Source of the DNA: Chroogloeocystis siderophila 5.2 s.c.1 | Lineage (GTDB): Bacteria > Cyanobacteriota > Cyanobacteriia > Cyanobacteriales > Chroococcidiopsidaceae | Assembly (NCBI RefSeq): GCF_001904655.1 | Contig: NZ_MRCC01000010.1 | Location: forward strand, 124,001-188,000 | Length of the DNA stretch: 64,000 bases | Direction: 5' to 3' | In this document: one piece after another, positions 1 through 7,284 of the stretch | How positions within the stretch are numbered: the stretch's first letter is position 1 | How the letters are laid out: every line of letters starts with the position of its first letter | The notes under the pieces: generated by a model | Told to the model about the DNA's origin: nothing | The model's database searches: none | What the model saw: only the letters and a program-made list of their open reading frames with translations | Translations under genes and position numbers: made by a program

Positions 1-425
1 AAAGAATCGCGCCAGGTAGGGCGCTTTCCGGAGAAGCCCAAGCCGCAATCAACGATTGGCAAGGACAAATTCGCGCGCGACAAAACTGGCAAGAAGCACG
101 CACGACAGCGCTACAAGGTACGCCAGAGGCATTGGCACAAGCAATTCGGCTGGCTAATCGCGTCCCGCGAACTAGCCCATTGCGTGCAAATGTCAATCCT
201 GCGATCGCGCAATGGAGTCAGCAGTTATTTAATCTAGCGTTGAGTCGCGGTCAGTATGATATTCCTGGTGGAATTGCGATCGCCAGAAGAATTCCCCCTG
301 GAACCGATGCGTATCGCGCTGCGCAACAACAAATTATTGCCTGGGAAAAATTTTTAAATCCTGAACCTGTCGTAGTACCAACAATAACACCAACACCAAC
401 ATCAACTCCGCAACTGCCGCAATAG
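1..425 (+). CDS. unknown protein with W-containing repeats (3' end only)
   Basis: The reading frame is open from the left edge (codons begin at base 3), so the gene starts outside the window and about 140 C-terminal residues are visible. I do not recognise the family. The visible part holds about three degenerate repeats of roughly 45-50 residues, each with an R-I/V-(A/P)-P or R-V-P turn followed by an Ala/Gln-rich helix ending in I-x-x-W (RIAPGRALSGEAQAAINDWQ, then RVPRTSPLRAN..IAQWS, then RIPPGTDAYRAAQQQIIAWE). The C-terminus is a Pro/Thr-rich tail (TPTPTSTPQLPQ). Such helical repeats suggest a scaffold or envelope protein, but this is only inference. Codon use and a HIP1 site inside it look native. 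Confidence 0.7.
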   Translation, partial: RIAPGRALSGEAQAAINDWQGQIRARQNWQEARTTALQGTPEALAQAIRLANRVPRTSPLRANVNPAIAQWSQQLFNLALSRGQYDIPGGIAIARRIPPGTDAYRAAQQQIIAWEKFLNPEPVVVPTITPTPTSTPQLPQ

Positions 426-529
426 GTTAGATACTCTGCTTAGAGTAGTTGCCCTTCTTAAGTTGCATGAATTAAGATTCACAAAGTCGCCTTATGGCTA
501 CGGCATAACCTCAAAATTGACATATTGGC

Positions 530-2305
530 ATGAGAAGCCTTGGTCCACTTGTTGCACCGGAGCAAAAAGCGAGTAAACAGTTACCGACACTACGGCGTTT
601 TTTAGGGTATGTGCAACCCTATCGTAAAGAAGTCCCTATTGCCCTCAGCTTAGTCGCAATTGGTGCAGCTTCGCAATCGCTTGGTCCTTTTTTGGTTGGT
701 TGGTCAATTGATAATTTAATTGCCCAAGATAACTTGCAAGGCTTACTTTTGATGCTTGTATTACTTGTGGGTGTTTACGTTGGCGGAATTATGGCAATCC
801 GCGCCCAAATTATCCGTGTCGGCTGGATCGTTCAACGCCTACTCGCGCAATTACGTAAAGATATTTTTACAAAAGTTCAAAGTTTACCGATCAGTTTCTT
901 CGATCAAAGTGAAGCTGGAGATTTAATGAGCCGCTTGCTCAACGATGTCAGTGTCGTAAATCAGGCGTTTGGACAAACGATCGCCCAAATGTTGGGTAAC
1001 TTATTCAGCTTGGTAGGAATTGTCATTGCGATGTTCCTCATTAACCTGCGACTAGGGATAGTGAGTAACTTGGTTGTCCCATTGATGCTTGTCACCACCG
1101 GCTTATTTTCGCGCTGGGCGAGGAAACGATTTCGCGTGACACGACAGACAATTGGGGAACTTTCGACTAAAATCGAGGAAGATATTAGTAGCGTGCGCGA
1201 AGCTCAAGCCTTTAATCGCGTGCGGCTAAATATTGCAGAATTTAAAGCTTTGAATGCGGCAAACCGCGACGCTAACATCGATGCAGTCGCAATTACCGCT
1301 GCTTTTTTACCATCCATTGACTTTCTCAATACACTAGCAACTGCTGGAGTTCTCGCTTATGGCGGCTATTTAGCGGTGACAGGAGCAGCAACAGTTGGAA
1401 CTGTAACGGCATTTTTACTTTACGTACAGCAGTTTTTTCGTCCAATTCAGATTTTGAGTCAGTTTTATACGCAAGCTCAATCAGCGTTAGCCGCAGTTGA
1501 GCGCATTTTCCTGTTACTCGACGAACCTGCTCAACTTAATGATGCACCCGATGCGATCGCAATGCCACCTATTCGCGGAGAGGTGACATTCGAGCGAGTT
1601 TCCTTTGGTTACAAACCCAATCAGCTTGTCCTCAAAGACGTGAGCCTTCGTGCGAAACCAGGACAAACAATCGCATTAGTTGGACCTACAGGAGCAGGAA
1701 AAAGTACTATTATTAACTTAATTCTGCGATACTATGATGTCACGAGTGGAGCCATTAAAATTGATGGCATTGATATCCGTAAAGTAACGCAGGCAAGCTT
1801 ACGGAAACAAATTGGATTCGTTTTGCAAGACAATATCTTATTTAGTGGCACAGTTGCCGAAAACATTGCTTTTGGTCGTCCTGATGCTACACAAGCCGAA
1901 ATTGAAGCAGCGGCGCAAGTCGCTAACGTTCATGAGTTTATTACCAGTTTGCCCCAGGGATACGCAACGCTATTAGGGGCAAAAGGTGCAAACCTTAGCA
2001 AAGGACAGCGACAACTACTGAGTATTGCGCGTGCTGTTTTAGTCAACCCGCGAATTCTGATTTTAGATGAAGCGACAAGCAGCATTGATACGCGTACCGA
2101 AGCTTTAGTTCAAGAAGCGATCGACCGATTATTAAGTGAGCGTACTAGCTTTGTGATTGCTCATCGTCTCAGCACGGTTACGCAAGCAGATCAGGTATTA
2201 GTGATTCAACAAGGTCAAATTATTGAAGGTGGTACACATAGCGAGTTAATTGCGCAAGGTGGAGTTTATGCAAATCTTTACGCGCTGCAATTAGGGGCAG
2301 CTTAA
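530..2305 (+). CDS. ABC exporter, fused membrane and ATPase domains (MdlB/MsbA-like)
   Basis: A 591-residue half-transporter of the exporter type. An N-terminal membrane domain (about residues 25-320, hydrophobic segments near 35-60, 70-95, 155-200, 260-300) is followed by a nucleotide-binding domain (about 350-585). Walker A is GPTGAGKST, Walker B ILILDEATS, and the H-loop IAHRLST. The signature reads NLSKGQRQ rather than LSGGQ, a tolerated variation. It probably forms a homodimer, or a heterodimer with another half-transporter, in the inner membrane; the substrate (lipid, drug or peptide) cannot be read from sequence. The stop overlaps the convergent MocA-like gene by 4 bases. A second exporter of the same architecture lies at 55593-57335 but is not adjacent. 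Confidence 0.9.
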   Translation: MRSLGPLVAPEQKASKQLPTLRRFLGYVQPYRKEVPIALSLVAIGAASQSLGPFLVGWSIDNLIAQDNLQGLLLMLVLLVGVYVGGIMAIRAQIIRVGWIVQRLLAQLRKDIFTKVQSLPISFFDQSEAGDLMSRLLNDVSVVNQAFGQTIAQMLGNLFSLVGIVIAMFLINLRLGIVSNLVVPLMLVTTGLFSRWARKRFRVTRQTIGELSTKIEEDISSVREAQAFNRVRLNIAEFKALNAANRDANIDAVAITAAFLPSIDFLNTLATAGVLAYGGYLAVTGAATVGTVTAFLLYVQQFFRPIQILSQFYTQAQSALAAVERIFLLLDEPAQLNDAPDAIAMPPIRGEVTFERVSFGYKPNQLVLKDVSLRAKPGQTIALVGPTGAGKSTIINLILRYYDVTSGAIKIDGIDIRKVTQASLRKQIGFVLQDNILFSGTVAENIAFGRPDATQAEIEAAAQVANVHEFITSLPQGYATLLGAKGANLSKGQRQLLSIARAVLVNPRILILDEATSSIDTRTEALVQEAIDRLLSERTSFVIAHRLSTVTQADQVLVIQQGQIIEGGTHSELIAQGGVYANLYALQLGAA

Positions 2306-2898
2306 TCTTGGATTTGTAAAGCAGCTTGATAAGCTTCTGGCGTGTTGAGATCGAGCAAAACTTCTGGAGTGTCAAAGTTTACGCGCTGAATCTGTGTATA
2401 AAATGTTTGGACAACTTGACGTAGACCTAAGTTTGCTTCACTGATATTTTCTAGATGCGATCGCACTGACGCCGAAAATAATAATGGATGACCTAACTTG
2501 CCTTGACAGAGAGGTGCAGTAATAGGTACGCTAGGAGAAGATAGGTGTGCTTGAAGTAATCGTTGATAGATCCAACTACTTCTTGGTTGATCGACTGCTG
2601 AAATAAATAAATAATCGAATTGTTGTACGTGCTTTAATCCTGTCAAGATCGAACTGACTTTTCCAGCGCTAGGAGTATGGTTAATCGCTACGATAGTTCC
2701 TTCTGGAAGTTGCGTTTGTTTGAAATTATGCAACCCCAGTACAACAATAGGCACAATCTTGGCAAGAGATAGTTGCTCAACTTGATACGACAACAAACTT
2801 TTAGCATTTCGCCAAGGTAAGCTAGCTTTACAGGTACCCATCCGGCTGGATGCACCTGCTGCCAAAATTAATGCAAAGCAATTAAAAGTTTGTGCCAT
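2302..2898 (-). CDS. MobA/MocA-like nucleotidyltransferase
   Basis: A 198-residue protein of the MobA-like NTP-transferase fold. It opens with the nucleotide-binding motif LILAAGASSRMG followed by K-A-S-L-P-W, and has the VDQP metal-site motif in the middle, both typical of MocA/PucB/YgfJ enzymes that attach CMP or GMP to molybdopterin. Because a molybdenum hydroxylase and its XdhC maturation factor lie 3.4 kb away at 6271-10826, a role as molybdenum cofactor cytidylyltransferase for that enzyme is plausible. That link is inference, since the gene is separated from them by three unrelated genes on the other strand. It converges on the upstream exporter with a 4-base overlap. Confidence 0.8.
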   Translation of the reverse strand: MAQTFNCFALILAAGASSRMGTCKASLPWRNAKSLLSYQVEQLSLAKIVPIVVLGLHNFKQTQLPEGTIVAINHTPSAGKVSSILTGLKHVQQFDYLFISAVDQPRSSWIYQRLLQAHLSSPSVPITAPLCQGKLGHPLLFSASVRSHLENISEANLGLRQVVQTFYTQIQRVNFDTPEVLLDLNTPEAYQAALQIQD

Positions 2899-2933
2899 GA
2901 CTCATGACGAATTAACAATTATTCAGTCATTCT

Positions 2934-3653
2934 ATGATTCTGCAAAAACCAACAAAAAACCTCACAATCACCTGGGAACCTCTTCCAGATGACTTTGTGT
3001 TACCTGACGATCCTGTGGAGAATATTCAACAACCATCCCTTGCTGCGGCACTTACAGACGCATTAGGAGCCGCAGGATATATCCAACCAAATATGCTCAT
3101 TGGCTCAAACTTTGGTTTAGTTGCGACGATAAATAAGAAAATTGTCGTCAAAGCGCCTGATTGGTTTTATGTGCCTCACGTCCAACCCGTACCACCAGAA
3201 GTAATTCGTCGCAGCTATACCCCACATCTCGAAGGCGATGCAGTGGCTGTTGTCATGGAGTTCCTCTCGCAAGAAGAAGGCGGTGAGTTATCGATACGCT
3301 CAACACCGCCCTATGGCAAGCTTTATTTCTACGAACAGGTTCTTCAAGTACCTACTTATGTCACTTATGACCCGTACGAACGAAGTTTAGAGGTACGATA
3401 TCTAGAAGAAGGCAAGTACGTTTTACATCGACCTGATGCTAACGGACGCTATTGGATTCCGCAGTTAGAGTTATTTTTAGGAATATGGTACGGCGAGCGA
3501 CTGTGCCAGACAACCAATTGGCTGCGCTGGTGGGATGTTGAAGGTAATCTACTGCTGTGGAGTGCTGAACAAGCCGAACAAGAACGACAGCGTGCCGAAC
3601 TTTTGGCAGCTAAATTACGTGAATTAGGGGTTGATCCAGATGCATTGCACTAA
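2934..3653 (+). CDS. Uma2 family (DUF820) endonuclease-like protein
   Basis: A 239-residue member of the Uma2/DUF820 family, which is greatly expanded in cyanobacteria and has a PD-(D/E)xK nuclease-type fold. Family features visible are a PDW/VVKAPDWFYVP strand, the catalytic-type V-V-M-E-F-L-S segment, then KLYFYEQVLQVPTYVTYDP, and a C-terminal Glu/Arg-rich helix (EQAEQERQRAELLAAKLRELG) ending in LGVDPDALH. Biological role is unknown; these genes often occur as scattered copies. A decayed relative sits at 11518-12207 on the opposite strand. Confidence 0.85.
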   Translation: MILQKPTKNLTITWEPLPDDFVLPDDPVENIQQPSLAAALTDALGAAGYIQPNMLIGSNFGLVATINKKIVVKAPDWFYVPHVQPVPPEVIRRSYTPHLEGDAVAVVMEFLSQEEGGELSIRSTPPYGKLYFYEQVLQVPTYVTYDPYERSLEVRYLEEGKYVLHRPDANGRYWIPQLELFLGIWYGERLCQTTNWLRWWDVEGNLLLWSAEQAEQERQRAELLAAKLRELGVDPDALH

Positions 3654-3786
3654 GTCGAGCAAGCGATCGCACTTTGCGCGTAAATTGTAGACACCGAAAG
3701 TAAGCTGCACTCTAAGATAATGATAGTCGCTACTTTTGCCCAAGGATGCGGCGGAGATTATTGTTGAGTGTTAGCGCAATAAATTT

Positions 3787-5052
3787 ATGGTGTATTGGAT
3801 AACAGCGATTGGTTGGGGAGTAGGTTCGATTCTCTGGGCAGAAATCGTGCGAGATTTTTATCATTTACTATCGCATCGCGTGCCAGTATTGTATCGACAG
3901 CACGTATGGCATCATCGTGTTTTTCGGCGGGATTTGACGTTTGCAAGTGCGGCGATTTATCGTCAGGCACAGTGGCGCAATGATTTTCCTGAATGCATTG
4001 TGATGTTAATACTCAGCCTAGTATTGTGGTGGGTGTGTTTAGTATGGACACCTGCGTATCAATGGGTAGCTTTAGCAGGGACAATTTACACATTAGGATT
4101 TCTTGTTAGCTGTATAGCCCGTGGAAGTGGTAGTGAATGGGCGCGAGAAGTTACCGATGTCACGCATAAACCAGGACAGTTTTTATCGCCGCCTGCAACT
4201 TGGTTTGTGAATCGTCCTTATCACTGGCGGCATCATTTTGATGATGACCAAGCTTATTATTGTGGTACTTTGACTTTGATGGATAAGTTGATGGGTACAG
4301 CACTTGCGCTGAAAGGAAAGAAAATTGCAGTTACTGGCGCATCGGGAACTTTAGGAAAAGCTTTGTTACTCCACTTGCATCAAGCAGGCGCGAAGGTATT
4401 TGCGCTGAGTTCGCATTCCGAAACAATTACTTTAACAATCAACGACGAACCTTTTGGAGTAAAGACAATTACTTGGAAGGTGGGACAAGAAGCGGAACTT
4501 GCAGAATTTTTAAAGAAAATCGATATCCTTATTCTGAATCATGGCATTAATGTCCACGGTGAAAGAACTCCTGAAGCAATTTCTAAGTCTTATGAAGTTA
4601 ATACTTTTTCGAGTTGGCGGTTGATGGAATTATTTTTTACCAATATCCGCACAAACGAAGACATTGCGTTAAAAGAAGTGTGGGTAAATACGTCTGAAGC
4701 CGAAGTTAGTCCAGCGTTTAGCCCTTTGTATGAACTTTCTAAACGTGCTTTAGGCGATCTAGTCACATTACGCCGTTTAGATGCGCCGTGTGTTGTCAGA
4801 AAACTGATTTTGGGACCATTTAAGAGTAATTTAAATCCAATAGGAGTTATGTCAGGCGATCGCGTCGCTCGACAAATTATTGCTTTAGCAAAGCGCGATG
4901 TCCGTAACATCATCGTTACAGTTAATCCGCTGACTTATCTCCTGTTCCCCATCAAAGAATTCTGCACATCAATGTATTTCAGATTCTTTAGTCGTGCTGA
5001 AACTGCTCATCCAGAAGTAGAAGCGCAAAATGATCTTTTTGGTAATGGGTAA
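3787..5052 (+). CDS. bifunctional sterol desaturase-like / short-chain dehydrogenase fusion
   Basis: A 421-residue fusion. The first ~165 residues are hydrophobic with His clusters typical of the fatty acid hydroxylase/sterol desaturase superfamily (HVWHHRVFRRD near residue 39 and RPYHWRHHFDD near 148), which would bind a di-iron centre at the membrane. From about residue 178 a short-chain dehydrogenase follows, with the Rossmann motif VTGASGTLGKA and a YELSK (YxxxK) active-site motif near 318. This architecture is known from cyanobacterial genomes as a bifunctional sterol desaturase/short-chain dehydrogenase; the substrate is unknown. The stop codon falls inside an interspersed repeat (5040-5099), so the native C-terminus may have been altered by the repeat. 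Confidence 0.88.
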   Translation: MVYWITAIGWGVGSILWAEIVRDFYHLLSHRVPVLYRQHVWHHRVFRRDLTFASAAIYRQAQWRNDFPECIVMLILSLVLWWVCLVWTPAYQWVALAGTIYTLGFLVSCIARGSGSEWAREVTDVTHKPGQFLSPPATWFVNRPYHWRHHFDDDQAYYCGTLTLMDKLMGTALALKGKKIAVTGASGTLGKALLLHLHQAGAKVFALSSHSETITLTINDEPFGVKTITWKVGQEAELAEFLKKIDILILNHGINVHGERTPEAISKSYEVNTFSSWRLMELFFTNIRTNEDIALKEVWVNTSEAEVSPAFSPLYELSKRALGDLVTLRRLDAPCVVRKLILGPFKSNLNPIGVMSGDRVARQIIALAKRDVRNIIVTVNPLTYLLFPIKEFCTSMYFRFFSRAETAHPEVEAQNDLFGNG

Positions 5053-5099
5053 GTGGTAATCGGTATGATTGCCAATGACCAATGACCAGTTACCAATTC
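5040..5099. repeat. GGTAATGGGTAA-type imperfect inverted repeat
   Basis: The left arm (GGTAATGGGTAAGTGGTAAT) and right arm (GCCAATGACCAATGACCAGT) are imperfect reverse complements made of short G-G-T-A-A-T and A-C-C-A-A-T units. Repeats of this kind are common between cyanobacterial genes. It spans the end of the desaturase/SDR gene and the space before hisC, and could act as a weak terminator or is simply a mobile palindromic repeat. Confidence 0.55.
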
Positions 5100-5120
5100 A
5101 CGTTTATTTTCACCCACTTT

Positions 5121-6170
5121 ATGAGTTTCTTTCGTGCTGCTGTTGATGCAATGACAGGTTACATTCCTGGAGAACAACCTAAACCAGGAACACCGATTAT
5201 TAAGCTCAACACTAATGAAAATCCTTATCCACCATCGCCGCAAGCAATTGAGGTACTACGCAATCTAGACAGCGAGTGGTTGCGCCGCTATCCCGATCCA
5301 TTTGCAAAAGATTTCTGTCGTGCTGTCAGTGAGGCTTTGGGTGTACCTGCGGATTGGGTAATTGTAGGCAATGGTAGCGATGAGTTGCTGAATGTCATTA
5401 TACGGGCGAGTGCCGAGGGAAGCGATCGCAAAGTTGTTTATCCAATGCCTACGTATGTTCTGTATCGTACGTTAGCCACAATGCAACCTGCGGAGGTTGT
5501 GGAAATCGATTATCCCGCAGATTTTCAACTACCTATTGACGAACTTGTAAAGGCTAAGGGTGCAGTGACATTTATTGCTTCGCCGAATAGTCCTTCGGGT
5601 CATTTGGTTCCGCTTGCAGACTTGCGCGAACTCGCACAACAACTGACGGGTATTTTAGTGATTGACGAGGCGTATACTGATTTTGCAGAGTACTCGGCTT
5701 TACCACTCGTGCGAGAATTTGAAAATGCAATTATTTTACGAACACTATCGAAAGGATATTCATTAGCAGGGTTGCGGATGGGTTTTGGCATTGCTCATCC
5801 GCAGTTACTTGCGGGATTATTCAAAATTAAAGATAGCTACAACATTGATGCGATCGCAACTGCTGTCGGTACGGCTGCGATGCGCGATCAGGCTTACAAA
5901 AATGCGTGTGCTGAAAAAGTGAAGAAGTCGCGCACTAAACTGATGGTAGAACTTAAAAATCTGGGATTCACGGTTCTCGATTCGCAAGCAAATTTTGTTT
6001 TGGCAACTCCACCGCAAGGAAACGCTGAACAGTTATATTTAGCATTGAAAACGCGGGGAATTTTGGTACGATATTTTAAGCAATTTGGATTAGAAGATAA
6101 GTTGCGAATTACGGTTGGGACGGATGAACAAAATCAAACTTTGATTGAGGCGTTGGTGAGTTTGATGTAG
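5121..6170 (+). CDS. hisC: histidinol-phosphate aminotransferase
   Basis: A PLP-dependent class I/II aminotransferase of the HisC family, which transaminates imidazole-acetol phosphate with glutamate in histidine synthesis. Seen: KLNTNENPYPPSP near the N-terminus, the substrate motif WLRRYPDP, GNGSDELLN, SPNSPSG and the PLP-lysine motif LRTLSKGYSLAGLRMG. An ATG at 5082 is in frame but adds 13 residues (TSYQFTFIFTHF) coming partly from repeat sequence. I choose the ATG at 5121, giving MSFFRAAVDAMTGYIPG as in typical HisC proteins and 349 residues, the usual length. No other his gene is adjacent. Confidence 0.9.
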   Translation: MSFFRAAVDAMTGYIPGEQPKPGTPIIKLNTNENPYPPSPQAIEVLRNLDSEWLRRYPDPFAKDFCRAVSEALGVPADWVIVGNGSDELLNVIIRASAEGSDRKVVYPMPTYVLYRTLATMQPAEVVEIDYPADFQLPIDELVKAKGAVTFIASPNSPSGHLVPLADLRELAQQLTGILVIDEAYTDFAEYSALPLVREFENAIILRTLSKGYSLAGLRMGFGIAHPQLLAGLFKIKDSYNIDAIATAVGTAAMRDQAYKNACAEKVKKSRTKLMVELKNLGFTVLDSQANFVLATPPQGNAEQLYLALKTRGILVRYFKQFGLEDKLRITVGTDEQNQTLIEALVSLM

Positions 6171-6195
6171 TAATTTTGAGTCAGATTTTTTTGAA

Positions 6196-6238
6196 ACGAA
6201 CCACAGAGTCGCAGAGATCGCAGAGGAAAGAGTTAAGG
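6196..6238 (+). repeat. CGAACCACAGAG-type interspersed repeat, copy 1
   Basis: Sequence of the form aacgaaccacagag-N-cgcagag-N-cgcagagg-aaagagtta, lying between hisC and xdhC. Two relatives occur in the window: one inside the xdhC coding region (6791-6866) and one at 48296-48343. The shared core is AACGAACC(A/G)CAGA followed by CGCAGAG units. Confidence 0.7.
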
Positions 6239-6270
6239 AGGGATTCGCATGAAGTGAGGGTGGCGTTTGT

Positions 6271-7284
6271 TTAAGTGAAAATGGTTGTAGTGACTGCATT
6301 GGATAAGGATTTAGCTGTACCACCACGACGCACTTTGATTAATTCGGCACAAATACTTACTGCGATTTCTTCAGGTGTCAAAGCACCGATATCTAACCCA
6401 ATGGGTGCATAAAGTGATGCTAATACTTTTGGGGGATATCCTTCTTGTTGCAATTGCTGACGTACAAGGTGTACTCGCTTGCGCGAACCAATCATCCCAA
6501 TATACTTTGCTGGTGTTTTTAGTAGAAACCGTAAAGCTTCTAGATCGTGTTGAATTCCCCGCGTCACTAGTGCAACATACTGTGAATTTAATGCACAAGT
6601 TAACGCCAATGTCAAGGGTTGAGCAATCACCGCATTCGCTTGGGGAAACCTTTCACGTGTAGCAAATTCAGCGCGATCGTCAACTACAGTCACCCGAAAC
6701 CCAATCATCGCTGCGATCGCTGCCAAAGGAACCGCAACATGACCCGCCCCCACAATCAACAGCGTTGGTAACGGCATCAAAACCTCTCTAAAAGCTCCTC
6801 CTCTGCGTTCTCTGCGTACGCCAGTTGACACCTCCGCACGGGACTGGCTCCTCTGTGGTTCGTTATCCCCAACCTCCAAATAAGGTTGCAAATCCCCTGA
6901 AAACGGCATCACCAAAGTCTCACACCCACCACTTGACAAAACTTCAATAATTTGCTCTACTAACTTAATCGCCTCATCTCCACTCCAACGTTCCAGCCAA
7001 ACTTGCATTGCCCCACCACAAACCCCCTGAGTTTTGCGCTGCGACGCCCCAGATAAATCGATTTCTACAACTTGTTTCTCACCCGTTACCAAAACTTCTA
7101 AAGCTTGGCGAATGACTTTAGCTTCCCCAGCACCACCGCCAATTGTGCCAATCGTGCGATCGCGACATACGAGCATTTTTGCCCCTACCTCACGCGGAAC
7201 TGAACCAGTGACACTCACAACCGTGGCAAGAACAACTGAATCTTGTCGTAAGGCTTGCGCCATTTGTTGATAAAATTCAAGCAT
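6271..7284 (-). CDS. xdhC: XdhC family molybdenum hydroxylase maturation factor
   Basis: XdhC proteins bind molybdenum cofactor, assist its sulfuration and insert it into xanthine dehydrogenase. The 337-residue protein has the N-terminal XdhC/CoxI domain (VLATVVSVTGSVPREVGAKM, GGAGEAKVI, GVCGGAMQVWLE) and a C-terminal Rossmann domain (TLLIVGAGHVAVPLAAIA; later ALVTRGIQHDLEAL and YIGMIGSRKRV). About 27 residues between the two domains are encoded by an interspersed repeat at 6791-6866 that keeps the frame. It is the last gene of the operon and overlaps the upstream molybdenum subunit by 8 bases, so translation is probably coupled. Confidence 0.9.
   Translation of the reverse strand: MLEFYQQMAQALRQDSVVLATVVSVTGSVPREVGAKMLVCRDRTIGTIGGGAGEAKVIRQALEVLVTGEKQVVEIDLSGASQRKTQGVCGGAMQVWLERWSGDEAIKLVEQIIEVLSSGGCETLVMPFSGDLQPYLEVGDNEPQRSQSRAEVSTGVRRERRGGAFREVLMPLPTLLIVGAGHVAVPLAAIAAMIGFRVTVVDDRAEFATRERFPQANAVIAQPLTLALTCALNSQYVALVTRGIQHDLEALRFLLKTPAKYIGMIGSRKRVHLVRQQLQQEGYPPKVLASLYAPIGLDIGALTPEEIAVSICAELIKVRRGGTAKSLSNAVTTTIFT
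6791..6866 (-). repeat. interspersed repeat inserted in frame within xdhC (copy 2, with nested palindrome)
   Basis: On the minus strand the ends read aacgaaccacagagg and agagaacgcagagg, matching copies at 6196 and 48296. Between them sits a second element with inverted ends GCCAGT (6820-6825) and ACTGGC (6843-6848). Together they encode an Arg/Glu/Ser-rich linker (from EPQRSQSRAEV to RRERRGGAF) in xdhC that has no counterpart in the usual two-domain layout. Confidence 0.7.
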
